Source: DASQPR01 sp963724705
GTDB lineage: Bacteria > Actinomycetota > Actinomycetes > Mycobacteriales > Micromonosporaceae
DNA length: 64,000 nt
Assembly: GCA_963724705.1 (NCBI GenBank)
Contig: CAVRVS010000004.1
Location: forward strand, 1,736,001-1,800,000
Direction: 5' to 3'
This document shows, one piece after another, positions 18,076 to 27,118 of the stretch. The position numbers and the translations under genes were made by a program. Each line of letters starts with the position of its first letter. Position 1 is the stretch's first letter. The notes beneath the pieces are model-generated. The model worked only from the letters and a program-made list of their open reading frames with translations, ran no database searches and was not told the DNA's origin.

Positions 18076-19420
18076 CGTACGGTCAGCTCCATCTCGGTCA
18101 TCGACGCGACGTCCTCGGTGCTGAAGCCCGGGCGCGGTCTGTAGCAGTTCGAACCGGCCGGCGACACGCCGCAGCACGCACAGATCCGTGACCACATAGT
18201 CGACACACCCGACGCCGGTGAGCGGGTAGGTGCATTGCCGGACGAGCTTCTGCTCGCCGTCGTTGGTCAGGTGCGGCATCATCACCATCAACTCGGCGCC
18301 GCCGGCGGCGAGATCCATCGCGCCGCCGATCGTGCCACCGGCCCGATTCGACGTCGCCCAGTTGGCGATGTTGCCGGCCGCGTCGACCTGCAGGGCACCG
18401 AGGATCACGAAGTCGACCTTGCCGCCGCGCACCATCTCGAACGACGTGACGGTGTCGAAAAACGACGCGCCGTGATCCAGATGGACGTAGTAGCTCGCCG
18501 CGTTGTAGATGTCCTGGTCGTAGTCCTCGGCCGTAGCGTCTTCGCCGATGCCCAGGATGCCGTTCTCGGCATGCGTGACGATGTCGCGGCCCCTGGTGAA
18601 GTTCGACACCAGAGTCGGGATGCCGAGCCCGAGGTTGACGTACGAACCTGACGGCAGCAACTCGGCCGCCACCCGGGCCATGTCCCGTCGCGACCACGCG
18701 GGGCGGCCGGCGTAGACGGCCGGCACGTCGATGTCGACGCCGCCCCGCCGTACCTTCGGGAACGGTACGATCTCCGGCGCCTGCTGGAGCACCCGCGTCA
18801 CGAAGATGCCCGGCAGCTCCACCTGATCCGGGTCGAGCGCGTCGACGACGTGCTCGGCCTCGACGATCGACGACCTTGGCGGCCTTGGCCATGGCCAGGT
18901 TCAGATTGCGGCCGACGCCACGGAACGCAACGTTGCCGAACCGGTCGGCCCGGTTCGCGCGGATGATCGCGTAATCGAGCGACAACGCGCGTTCCATGAT
19001 GTACGGCTGCCCGTCGAACCAGCGCACATCCTTGCCTTCGGCGATGCGGGTGCCGTATCCGGTGCGGGTGTAGAAGGCCGCGATCCCCGATCCGCCGGCT
19101 CGCAACCGCTCCACCAGGGTGCCCTGTGGCACCAGCTCAATGCTGATCTCGCCGGACCGGATGTAGTCGTCGGCGCCACGGGAGATGGACACGGTGATGT
19201 GCGCGATACGGTGGTTCTCCAGCAGCGTCCAAATCGAGTTCGGGTTGCCGCCGACCGAGTTCGCGACGATCCGCAGATCCTTTGTCCCCCGGTCGAGGAT
19301 CGCCGGGATGAGACCCTGATACGTCCGCGACGGTCCGAAGCCGCCGATGCCGAGCAGCGCGCCGTCCGGAATGTCGGCGACGGCCTGCGCCGCCGTGGCC
19401 ACCCGCTTGTCGATGGTCAC
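18072..19420 (-). pseudogene. Class I CoA-transferase, A and B domains in one chain, two frameshifts
   Basis: 3-oxoacid CoA-transferase family. The A half starts VTIDKRVATAAQAV and carries GIGGFGPSRTYQGLI. The B half carries YVNLGLGIPTLVSNF and ENGILGIG with the CoA-binding Glu. Between them the natural reading (AKAAKVV then IVEAEHVVDALDPDQ, then ELPGIFVTRV) is broken by one extra base at about 18868. A second extra base at about 18127-18133 (CCCGGGC) breaks the tail, which should read GFSTEDVASMTEMELTVR and stop at 18072. Corrected length is 448 aa, a SCOT-like single chain. GTG at 19420 overlaps the DUF35 stop (GTGA), and the corrected stop overlaps the next start. The damage is therefore recent or a sequencing artefact. 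Confidence 0.85.
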
Positions 19421-19884
19421 GCGCCGCTCCGCGTCACCGGACGGAACCTCGGCAGCGCCGTGCTTTCCGATGCCCGGTGGAACACGAGCTCGACCGCCTG
19501 CCCGATCCGCACCGAGTCGACATCGCAGTCGACGATGTTCGTCATGACCCGGGGTCCCTCGGCCAGCTCGACGTACGCGAGGACGTACGGAGCGTCGGCG
19601 TACGCGCCGATGCCACGGCGTACGACCGAGTACGTGTACACGTGACCGGCGCCGCTCGCCTGTTCCCAGACGGTCGCGGTCGAGTGGCAGAACGGGCAGA
19701 TCGGGCGCGGATACCAGATCGCCTCGCCGCACGCCGTACAGCGACGCAACAGCAGCCGACCCTCGGACGTGGCGGCCCAAAATTCGGCCAGCTCCGGCGC
19801 GACCTCCGGCACCGGTGTCGGCATGCCGGGCTCGTCGATCACATCGGCGCGCGGTCCGGTCGGAGCCGCGGCGAACTCGCTCAC
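19417..19884 (-). CDS. DUF35 Zn-ribbon/OB-fold protein (copy 1)
   Basis: 155 aa. A rubredoxin-like zinc ribbon has Cys49, Cys52, Cys63 and Cys66 (RRCTACGEA, PICPFC), followed by an OB-fold with HVYTYSVVRRGIGAYAD. Such ChsH2-type proteins are acyl-CoA-binding partners of thiolase-like or hydratase subunits. It overlaps the thiolase-like gene upstream (ATGA) and the CoA-transferase downstream (GTGA), so the two products are probably made in equal amounts and form a complex. A second such pair is at 36961-38624. Confidence 0.92.
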   Translation of the reverse strand: MSEFAAAPTGPRADVIDEPGMPTPVPEVAPELAEFWAATSEGRLLLRRCTACGEAIWYPRPICPFCHSTATVWEQASGAGHVYTYSVVRRGIGAYADAPYVLAYVELAEGPRVMTNIVDCDVDSVRIGQAVELVFHRASESTALPRFRPVTRSGA

Positions 19885-21035
19885 GCGTCCTCCTGACCGA
19901 GCACGAGCACCGCGGCGCGCATTCGAGCGGCGAGATCCCCGCCGATGCCGCTGACCAGCGCCAGATTGCAGTCCGGCACCTGGACCGCCGGAGCCGCTTC
20001 ACCGCGCAGTTGCCGTACCGCCTCAATGATTTTGGTTATTCCGCCCCGATTGCTTGGGTGGTTGTTGCACAGGCCGCCGCCATCGGTGTTGAACGGAAGC
20101 GCGCCGAACGGCGCGACCAGCGCGCCGTCCTCGACGAACCGGCCACCCCGCCCGCGTTCGCAGAAGCCGAGGCCCTCCAGCTGCTCGATCACCGCGATCG
20201 TGAACGAGTCGTAGATCGACGCGTAGTCGATGTCGGCCGGCGTCACCCCGGCCTCGGCGAACGCTGGCGGTGCGGCGTAGGCGGTTCCGGTGAACGTCAC
20301 GTCCACCTTCCCGCCGTCGCTGGTCTTCGGCGCCTCCCCATGGCCGAGGACCTTGACCGACCGGCGCGGCAGGTCGCGCGCGATCTCCGGACTGACGACG
20401 ACGATCGCCCCGCCACCGTCGGTGACAACGCAACAATCGCCGCGGTGCAGCGGGTCGGCGACCAGCGGCGAGTTCAGCACGTCGTCGACGGTCATCGGCT
20501 TTTGCAGGTACGCGTTCGGATTGTGTTGCGCGTGCAGCGATGCGGCCACCTTCACCTCGGCCAACTGCGCGCTCGTCGTGCCGTACTCGTGCATGTGCCG
20601 GGTCGCGGCAAGCGCGTAGCTCGCGAGCGGCGGCCGGGCGCCGAAGATCGTCTCGAACGGGTCCTCGGGCGGTGCCACTCCCCCGCCGCCACCACCGCGA
20701 GCCTTGCCGGCCAACGTGATCAGCGCGACGTTGCACTTGCCCATCGCGATCGCGGCGGCCGCGTGCCCGACGTGGTAGAGCGGCGACGCGCCGCCGCATT
20801 CGGTGGTGTCCATGTATGTGAGTCGCAGCCCGAGATAGTCCGCGACCGACAGGCCGCCAACACCCGGCGCGTCCCGACCGGTGAACAGACCGTCCACATC
20901 GGACAGGCTGAGACCCGCGTCCTCGATCGCGCCCAGCGCGACCTCACCGTGCAACTGCGCAACCGACATGTCCGGGAGCTTGCGCTTCGGATGCTCAAAC
21001 GCGCCGACGATGTGCGCCTTGCCGCGAATGCTCAC
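19881..21035 (-). CDS. Thiolase-like protein, SCP-x/Ltp2 type (copy 1)
   Basis: 384 aa thiolase fold, partner of the DUF35 protein encoded right after it. The C-terminal His region NNHPSNRGG is present, but the usual C-terminal Cys (CxG) reads SGIGG and the usual N-terminal nucleophile region reads ECGGASP, without a Cys at the expected place. The tyrosine-bearing ASIYDSFTI is present. This pattern fits Ltp2-like aldolases, which use Tyr residues and a DUF35 partner to cleave beta-hydroxyacyl-CoA, better than an acetyl-CoA acetyltransferase. GTG at 21035 lies 3 nt after the LLM gene stop. Family sure, aldolase role inferred. Confidence 0.88.
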   Translation of the reverse strand: MSIRGKAHIVGAFEHPKRKLPDMSVAQLHGEVALGAIEDAGLSLSDVDGLFTGRDAPGVGGLSVADYLGLRLTYMDTTECGGASPLYHVGHAAAAIAMGKCNVALITLAGKARGGGGGGVAPPEDPFETIFGARPPLASYALAATRHMHEYGTTSAQLAEVKVAASLHAQHNPNAYLQKPMTVDDVLNSPLVADPLHRGDCCVVTDGGGAIVVVSPEIARDLPRRSVKVLGHGEAPKTSDGGKVDVTFTGTAYAAPPAFAEAGVTPADIDYASIYDSFTIAVIEQLEGLGFCERGRGGRFVEDGALVAPFGALPFNTDGGGLCNNHPSNRGGITKIIEAVRQLRGEAAPAVQVPDCNLALVSGIGGDLAARMRAAVLVLGQEDA

Positions 21036-21038
21036 GCC

Positions 21039-22112
21039 TCAGACTCCCGTCGTCACGGTCTCGGCCGAGGACGTGGACACATGCGGGAGCACGTGCCGGC
21101 CCAGCAGCTCGACGCTGTCCGGTACGCCCTTCAGGCCTCGGTTGTGGCTCGCGAGGCTGACTTGGTTGACGCCGATCGCTTCGAGCTCACGCAGTCGAGC
21201 GACAACCTCGTCCGGCGTGCCGACCACGCCGAAGCGTTCGGTGAAGTAGTCAGCCAGACCGAGCTCTTCCATGAGCGGACCGTTCTGCGCCGACGTGCCC
21301 TTCTCCGAATAGTCGAAGCGTTGCTGGTAGGCGCGCAGTTTGTCGTGCAGTTCCGGCGGTACGTGTTTGCCCTCGAACCCAGCCCGGAACGCGTGGTTGC
21401 CGACGGACGCGAGGCTCTCCTTGGCGCGGTAGAACGCATCGTCGTGGGTGAGCGCGATGCCGCTGCGCGTGTCCCACCAGATGTCCAGCTCGGCCGGGTC
21501 GCGACCGGCACCGCGGGCGCCGTCGTGGATACGGTCCAGTGTTTCGCGCACCACCTCGGACGTAAGGCCGGTGCCGACGAACACCCCGTCCGCGATCTCG
21601 CCGGCCAGGCGGAGCATCCGCGGGCCTTCCGCCACCAGATACAGCGGTACGTGATGCTCCAGCTCGGCGACCCACGGCAGCCGTACGGTCCGGTCGCCGT
21701 ACGTCGCCTTGCCGGTGTGCAGCAGGTCGCGCAGGGCGAGGAAGTAGTCCCGGATGCCGTTGACCGTCGCCGGTCGTAGCCCCGCGTTGTGCACCGCGCC
21801 GTCGCCGCGCGCGATCAGGCAGAACGCCCGGCCGCCGCCGAGCGCGTCGATGCTCGCCAACGTGTTCGCCATGACGCCGACGTCCCGGGTCACCGGGTTC
21901 GTGACGCCCGGTCCGTAGAGCGCACGCGTCGTGTGGGTTGCGATCACCGTGAGCGCCGTAAAGCACTCGAGGTTGTGCAGCTGAGTGTCGCCGACCGAGA
22001 TGCGGTCGAAGCCGTACGCGTCCGCGGCCTCGACCCGCTCGATGAAGCTCGCCACGTTGGCCTTGCCGTCGCGTACGGCCGGTGGCGCCGCGATCCGTAC
22101 GGTGACCCGCAT
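21039..22112 (-). CDS. Luciferase-like (LLM) F420/FMN-dependent oxidoreductase 1
   Basis: 357 aa, bacterial-luciferase-like TIM barrel. Visible features are FIERVEAADAYGFDRISVGDTQ at the N-terminus, YGPGVTNPVTRDVGVMAN typical of F420-dependent methylenetetrahydromethanopterin-reductase-like members, and ALGGGRAFCLIARGD. ATG at 22112 directly abuts the TAG of the MmgE gene upstream; the thiolase gene follows after 3 nt. It is likely to oxidise or reduce a pathway intermediate in the cytoplasm. The choice of F420 over FMN rests on family resemblance and on the actinobacterial context. Confidence 0.88.
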   Translation of the reverse strand: MRVTVRIAAPPAVRDGKANVASFIERVEAADAYGFDRISVGDTQLHNLECFTALTVIATHTTRALYGPGVTNPVTRDVGVMANTLASIDALGGGRAFCLIARGDGAVHNAGLRPATVNGIRDYFLALRDLLHTGKATYGDRTVRLPWVAELEHHVPLYLVAEGPRMLRLAGEIADGVFVGTGLTSEVVRETLDRIHDGARGAGRDPAELDIWWDTRSGIALTHDDAFYRAKESLASVGNHAFRAGFEGKHVPPELHDKLRAYQQRFDYSEKGTSAQNGPLMEELGLADYFTERFGVVGTPDEVVARLRELEAIGVNQVSLASHNRGLKGVPDSVELLGRHVLPHVSTSSAETVTTGV

Positions 22113-23504
22113 CTAACGCTCCTTCACGGTATGCGTCGCGCCGAGATTCCCGAGCAGCGCGATGGGCTCGGCGACGTCGGCCGCGGTTTCGATGTTCCAC
22201 CAGGCCTTGCGGATGCGTTCGGCTGTTTCGTCGCTGACGACGCCGGCGACCGCCTTGTCGAACTTGACGTCCACGTCGGCCTGGTCCATCGGGTCCCGGT
22301 AGTGGCCCTTGTGATAACGCACTTCGATGGTCCGCGTGTCGCCTGACCGGGTCCGGAACACCGCGCGGACCGGGTGCGCGAGCGTCACGCCGTACACCTC
22401 GGCCCGGATCGCGTTGAATTCCGCGGTCTCGGCGATGGTGATCCGATCCATCACCGATCGCAGTGCCGGATCGCCGAATCGCTCGGGGTTATACGAGTCA
22501 AGCGTGATGTCGCCGTCGACGAGCGCGACCGCCAGCATGTACGGCAGGCTGTGGTCGGCCGTCTCCCGCGTCGTCGGGTGGAATTTCGGCGGGTCCGCCA
22601 CATGACTCGCGGCGTGATGGGACAGCGTGATCTCGATCGACTCGATCTCGTCGTACGACGCCCAGGCGCGGATCTCCGGCACGTGGTCGAGGAGCCCGAG
22701 CACCTGCGTTTCGGCCGGGATCGGCTTCTGATGCGACATCTCCATCACGCTCGGGCCACCCGGGATGACCGGCAGCGCCGGCTCGAACTCGCCCATCGCG
22801 GCCCAGAGTCCGAAGATCCCTTCCACCGGCTCCGGGGCTGATGTGAACCCGGCCTGGGCCAGCAGCGTGCAGAACACCGCGTTACGGACGGCGAACGCGG
22901 TCGACGCGCCCTTCGTCATCGAGAGCGCACCCCATCGGTGCACGGCCAATTGCAGCGCCGTAGTCAGGGTCAACGACGCGACGTGGCCGAGCTGATCGCG
23001 GTCGAAACCGAGCAGGCGACCGCCGGCGAGCCCGGCCGCCACGCCCATGAACAGTCCCTGGTCGAAATGCTTTCGCTCGACTTTCGCGCCCATGCCGCCG
23101 AGCAGCTCGTATGCGAGCGCGGTGGCGACCAGCAGATCAGAGCCGGTGGCATGAGCGATCTCGCCGACCGCGAGCAGCGCCGGCAGCATGTCACTCGGAT
23201 GACCGCCGGCCTTGGCCTGCATGCCGTCGTTCCAGTCGTACGTGCGCACCATGACGGAGTTGGCAAACGCCGCCATGTCCGGCGCGACGCCGCCGCCGTG
23301 GCCGATCAGCGTCGCACCCGGGTTGGACCGAGTAGCGGCCGCGAGCTGCGCGGCGATCTTCGCCGGCTCGGCCTTGGTCCCGGCGATCGCGACCGCGATG
23401 GCGTCCACAACGTGGTTCAAGGTCGACGTCCGGACGGCCGGCGTCAGATCGGCCTCGGAATAGCCGAGCGCATAGTCGACGATCCGCTCGGTCGTCCTGT
23501 CCAC
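22113..23504 (-). CDS. MmgE/PrpD family protein (paralogue 3)
   Basis: 463 aa, same subtype as 9202-10596 and 34690-36069: MVRTYDWNDGMQAKAGGHPSD, RETADHSLPYMLA, and YHKGHYRDPMDQ. ATG at 23504 begins MDRTTERIVDYALGYS. The gap to the cupin gene upstream is 141 nt without a recognisable operator, so the gene is probably carried on the transcript starting before the Rieske gene at 24442. It is followed without spacing by the LLM gene. Confidence 0.9.
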   Translation of the reverse strand: MDRTTERIVDYALGYSEADLTPAVRTSTLNHVVDAIAVAIAGTKAEPAKIAAQLAAATRSNPGATLIGHGGGVAPDMAAFANSVMVRTYDWNDGMQAKAGGHPSDMLPALLAVGEIAHATGSDLLVATALAYELLGGMGAKVERKHFDQGLFMGVAAGLAGGRLLGFDRDQLGHVASLTLTTALQLAVHRWGALSMTKGASTAFAVRNAVFCTLLAQAGFTSAPEPVEGIFGLWAAMGEFEPALPVIPGGPSVMEMSHQKPIPAETQVLGLLDHVPEIRAWASYDEIESIEITLSHHAASHVADPPKFHPTTRETADHSLPYMLAVALVDGDITLDSYNPERFGDPALRSVMDRITIAETAEFNAIRAEVYGVTLAHPVRAVFRTRSGDTRTIEVRYHKGHYRDPMDQADVDVKFDKAVAGVVSDETAERIRKAWWNIETAADVAEPIALLGNLGATHTVKER

Positions 23505-23645
23505 GTGCGACTCCTTCTCCGATGCTCGCCCGGTCGCCCCTCGGTCGCCGTTCGCCGTTCCCTAGCGCTCTGCGGGACGCACGGCAACGGCCGAGCAGAT
23601 GCGGTACGCGTTCCCACAAGTGCTGCTCGGCTCGTGCCGATCGGG

Positions 23646-24041
23646 TCACGCCTCCTGCGACTGGCGCTTCTGTGCGTCCTTGACCTTGTCGATGACGGTA
23701 CGGACCGGGGTCCGTGGGCCCTTCTTCGGTGCGCCGGGCCGGATCACCATCATCGTGAAGCCCTCCGGGCCGGCCTTGAACGGACCGTACGGCGTCTTCG
23801 CGTCGGTGTAGTGCACGCTGCCCGGCGTCAGCACTTCGCCGGCCATGTCGATCGAGCCCTTGATGACGACCTGGAACTGGTCGTAGTCGTGGAAGTGCGC
23901 CTCCGACTCGTAGCCGGGGGGCGCCTCGAGCACGTGCACCCAGTGGCCTTCGTCGTTCTCGCCCAGCAGCACGTACGTCATGCCCTCGCGACCGCGCTTG
24001 CTGGTGACGTCCTCCATCCGGACGGAGATCTCCCTACGCAT
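23646..24041 (-). CDS. Cupin-domain protein 2
   Basis: 131 aa single cupin. Motif 1 reads EAHFHDYDQFQVVIKG, keeping two His and a Gln where Glu is usual; motif 2 falls in GSVHYTDAKTPYGPF. ATG at 24041 has AAGGAG 7 nt upstream; the frame to 24263 lacks support. It follows the Rieske gene by 38 nt. It is unrelated in detail to the cupin at 8798. The Gln for Glu change may alter metal binding. Function unknown, presumably on a pathway intermediate. Confidence 0.85.
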   Translation of the reverse strand: MRREISVRMEDVTSKRGREGMTYVLLGENDEGHWVHVLEAPPGYESEAHFHDYDQFQVVIKGSIDMAGEVLTPGSVHYTDAKTPYGPFKAGPEGFTMMVIRPGAPKKGPRTPVRTVIDKVKDAQKRQSQEA

Positions 24042-24079
24042 TCCTGTCTCCTTCGTGTAGGGCCGGGCTGCGCTGCGCC

Positions 24080-24442
24080 TCAGACGCTGACGCAGGCTTG
24101 TCCCGAAAACTCGTGCGTGATCGTCGGCAGATCCTCGGGCTCCGCGTCGAGGTATGCCTCGCCGTCGATGACGGTGACCGGGTAGGTGGGAATGGGCGCC
24201 TGTGGCGGTCCGGCGGTTGCATCGCCGGTGCGCAGGTTGAACGTGCCGAGGTGCCACGGGCACAGGATCGTGCGCTTCCAGGTGACCGCACCCTTGACCA
24301 GCGGCGCCGCGCGATGGCTGCAGACGGCCGAGAACGCGAACACGTCATCCTGGACGCGGACGACGGCGATGTCCCGCCCACCGAGCGTCACCACGATCGG
24401 TTCCAGCTGCTGCAGATCGGTTACCGTGGCCAGTCGGTGCAC
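24080..24442 (-). CDS. Rieske [2Fe-2S] ferredoxin-like protein
   Basis: 120 aa. The cluster ligands are Cys41/His43 (CSHRAAP) and Cys61/His64 (CPWHLG), the complete CxH...CxxH set. GTG at 24442 has GGAGG 5 nt upstream and operator site D lies just before that; the longer frame to 24595 reads through the operator and is rejected. Such proteins carry electrons for oxygenases, but no Rieske oxygenase alpha subunit is visible in the window. It could serve one of the luciferase-like enzymes or act as a standalone redox protein. Confidence 0.9.
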   Translation of the reverse strand: MHRLATVTDLQQLEPIVVTLGGRDIAVVRVQDDVFAFSAVCSHRAAPLVKGAVTWKRTILCPWHLGTFNLRTGDATAGPPQAPIPTYPVTVIDGEAYLDAEPEDLPTITHEFSGQACVSV

Positions 24443-24458
24443 GCCGCCTCCGAACGCA

Positions 24459-24479
24459 TTGTATGTGTAGTGCACACAA
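24459..24479. promoter_or_regulatory. Operator-like site D
   Basis: TTGTATGT-GTAGT-GCACACAA, 17 nt upstream of the Rieske start. Bases 24470-24485 (GTGCACACAATATTC and flank) recur almost unchanged at 41170-41185 before the CaiB operon. Confidence 0.62.
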
Positions 24480-24614
24480 TATTCGGGCCGATTGCCGTCA
24501 GTCAAGGTTCGTTCGTCCGGCATGCGCTGCGTACGCGCTGGCATGTAACGCCGTTGCAACCAGCCGCCAGCATCCCGAGGCGTCTTGACCGCCAAAGTCC
24601 CGCCGACTAGCGTC

Positions 24615-24635
24615 CGGCATGCACTTTGTATGTAA
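24615..24635. promoter_or_regulatory. Operator-like site E
   Basis: CGGCATGC-ACTTT-GTATGTAA, 48 nt upstream of the aldo/keto reductase ATG. With site D it fills a 240-nt divergent promoter region (24443-24682). Confidence 0.5.
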
Positions 24636-24682
24636 CTCCGCGCCTCCGCTGCGTTCGGACGCTAGCTCGAATGGGAGTGAGC

Positions 24683-25636
24683 ATGGAAAGTCGGCAGGTC
24701 GGATCGCTCACCGTGTCGGCCCTCGGGCTCGGCGTCGGAAACGTCACCGACAACAACCACACCGCGGCCGAAGCGATCATGCGGGCGGCAGTGGACAGCG
24801 GCATCACCTACTTCGACATCTCGAACCGGCCCGACTCGACCGAGCAGTACGTCGGCCGCGCGCTCGCCGGGCATCGCGACTCCGTCGTGGTGGCGACGAA
24901 GTATGGATCGCGGCCGAGTCCGGGCGTGCTGGCCTGTGCGACCCCGGAATACACCCGAGCCAGCGTCGACCGCAGCCTCAGCAATCTCGGCACCGATCGC
25001 ATCGACCTCTTCTACCTGCATCGGCCCGATCCGGACACGCCGATCGCCGACACGCTCGGCGCTCTGGACGAGCTCGTGACGGCTGGCAAGATCCGGGAGA
25101 TCGGCTGTTCGAAGTTCTCCGCCGACCAGTTGCGCGAGGCCGACAAGGCGGTCGCCGACGGAGCGGCCCGGTTCGTCGCCGTCGAAAACCACTGCAGCCT
25201 GCTCGACCTCGGCGACGAGGACACTGTCCTGCCGCTGTGCGCCGAACTCGACATCGCGTACATGGCGTACTGGCCGCTCGCCGCCGGCCTGCTGAGCGGG
25301 AAGTATCAGCGCGGCGCCCCAATGCCGGCCGAGTCCCGGTTCGCCACCCGCAAGAAGTGGCAACCCCGGGTGGCCGAATGGCACACCGACGAGAACTACG
25401 ACATCCTCGACCGGCTCGTGCCGTGGGCACGCGAGCGCGGTCACACGATCATCGAACTCGCCTTTGCCTGGCTGCTGGCGCATCCGGCCGTCGGCACGAT
25501 GATCGCCGGAGCCAGCTCCCCCGAGCAGTTGCGCGGCAATGTCGAGGCCATCACCTGGCGGCTCACGCCGGACGAGTTCGTCGAGGTGACCGCGCTCGCG
25601 CGGCCGCAGTCGACACCGGCCAGTAGCGAGCGTTGA
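24683..25636 (+). CDS. Aldo/keto reductase family protein, catalytic Tyr not conserved
   Basis: 317 aa, NADPH-dependent aldo/keto reductase barrel. Asp45 (YFDISN), Lys73 (ATKYG) and His113 (FYLHRPD) of the catalytic tetrad are present. The Tyr normally five residues after the Asp is absent: the segment is FDISNRPDST, with Pro50 there. ATG at 24683 has GGGAG 5 nt upstream; a start at 24626 would sit inside the operator region. It is followed 25 nt later by an MmgE/PrpD gene in the same direction. The missing Tyr suggests altered chemistry or a binding role. Confidence 0.88.
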   Translation: MESRQVGSLTVSALGLGVGNVTDNNHTAAEAIMRAAVDSGITYFDISNRPDSTEQYVGRALAGHRDSVVVATKYGSRPSPGVLACATPEYTRASVDRSLSNLGTDRIDLFYLHRPDPDTPIADTLGALDELVTAGKIREIGCSKFSADQLREADKAVADGAARFVAVENHCSLLDLGDEDTVLPLCAELDIAYMAYWPLAAGLLSGKYQRGAPMPAESRFATRKKWQPRVAEWHTDENYDILDRLVPWARERGHTIIELAFAWLLAHPAVGTMIAGASSPEQLRGNVEAITWRLTPDEFVEVTALARPQSTPASSER

Positions 25637-25661
25637 ACGCTCACATCGCGAGGAGCCAAGC

Positions 25662-27092
25662 ATGACCGCGCAGACCACTGAACCGACGTCGAGTCACATC
25701 GCGGAGACCGATGGTCCGACCGCCGCGCTCACCTCCTGGCTCGCCGCGACCACGATCGACGACGTACCGGCCGAGGTGCTGGATCGCGCTCTACACCTCA
25801 CGCTCGACGGCATCGGCTGCGCGCTGATCGGCGCGAAACTGCCGTGGTCGACGCGGGCCGTCGACGCGGTCAGTTCCCTCGATGGCGACGGTCCGGCCAG
25901 CCTGATCGGCTGGGGGCGCGGCCTGACACCGTCGTCCGCCGCACTGTTGAACGGTACGTTCATCCAAGGGTTCGAGTTCGACGACAAGTACGGCCCGCTG
26001 CACTCCGCGGCGATCGTCGTGCCGGCGGCACTCGCAACCGCCGAAGCGATCGGTGCGCGTAGCGGATCGCTCGTCGCGTTGAGCCTCGTCCTCGGCTACG
26101 AGGTCGGTCCCCGCCTGGGGGCCGCGCTGGACGGCGCCGCGCTGAACAAGCTCGGTTGGTCGGCCGGTGTATTCGGCGCCCTCGCCGCCGCCGCGACCGC
26201 GGCACGGATCCGGGATCTCGACGACGCCGGCTTCGACGACGCGCTCGGCAACGCGGCGACCTCGGCCAGTGGTGTCGCGGCCGATCAATTCGAGTCGATG
26301 GCGAAGCGGATGGCGCACGGGTTCGCCGCCCGCAATGGTGTCGTCGCGGCGGCGCTCGCGGCGGCCGGCTACACCGGGATCAAGCGCGTCCTCGAGCGAC
26401 CGCGGCGCGGCCTGACCACGTTCTGCTTCGACGGCGAGACCCACGTCGAGCGGGTGCCGGACGGTCTTGGCGAGCACTGGGAGCAGAGGAACATCCTGAT
26501 CAAGCCGTACGCGTCGGGCGGTGCCACCCACGCCGCGGTGGACGCGATGCTGCAGGCGAGGACCCAGTTTGGTGTCCGGGCCGATGACGTACGGACCGTG
26601 ACGATCAAGTTGGCCACGCCGACGTTCCGGCACAATGGATGGGTGCTGGAACGTCCGGCGACGGAGCTACAGGCGCAGATCAACATCGCGTACGCGGCGG
26701 CGGTGGCTCTCCTCGACGGCGCGGCCTACCCGGCGCAGTTCCGGCCCGACCGTGTCGACTCCGACGACGTGTGGGACCTGCTCGATCGCACTACCGTAGT
26801 GCTCGATGGCGAGATGGACACGACACCCGGCCTTGCCCGTGGCACCCGGCTCGAGATCGCGCTCCTCGACGGCACGGTGCACCGCTTGGAGGTCGCCAAC
26901 GCTCTCGGTACGAAACGTAAGCCGATGTCGAACGAACAGGTCCGGGCAAAGTTCCGGGCCGCAACGACCGGCGTCATCACCGCCGCCCGCGCGGCCGAGA
27001 TCGAGCAACTTGTGCTCGCGCTCCCGTCGTTGAGTGACATCGCTTCGCTGCTGGCCGTGCTCCGCGAGCCAGCCGTTCCGGTTTTCGGCTGA
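25662..27092 (+). CDS. MmgE/PrpD family protein (paralogue 4)
   Basis: 476 aa. Signature region GFEFDDKYGPLHSAAIVVPA is the position of the active-site Asp-Asp-Thr-His motif, but Thr is replaced by Lys and the His follows Leu, so the pocket differs. MAHGFAARNGVVAAALA and IKPYASGGATHAAVDAM are conserved. ATG at 25662 follows GAGGAG. It is the second gene of the plus-strand operon begun by the aldo/keto reductase, and it ends 26 nt before the convergent LLM gene. Confidence 0.9.
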   Translation: MTAQTTEPTSSHIAETDGPTAALTSWLAATTIDDVPAEVLDRALHLTLDGIGCALIGAKLPWSTRAVDAVSSLDGDGPASLIGWGRGLTPSSAALLNGTFIQGFEFDDKYGPLHSAAIVVPAALATAEAIGARSGSLVALSLVLGYEVGPRLGAALDGAALNKLGWSAGVFGALAAAATAARIRDLDDAGFDDALGNAATSASGVAADQFESMAKRMAHGFAARNGVVAAALAAAGYTGIKRVLERPRRGLTTFCFDGETHVERVPDGLGEHWEQRNILIKPYASGGATHAAVDAMLQARTQFGVRADDVRTVTIKLATPTFRHNGWVLERPATELQAQINIAYAAAVALLDGAAYPAQFRPDRVDSDDVWDLLDRTTVVLDGEMDTTPGLARGTRLEIALLDGTVHRLEVANALGTKRKPMSNEQVRAKFRAATTGVITAARAAEIEQLVLALPSLSDIASLLAVLREPAVPVFG

Positions 27093-27118
27093 CCGTTGGT
27101 TTTCCGCAGCCGCGGGGT

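Noticed and set aside
16681..18822. 713-codon CoA-transferase/MmgE fusion
   Set aside because: The join depends on an extra base near 18130. The corrected frame gives a proper stop and a GTGA overlap, so two genes are intended.
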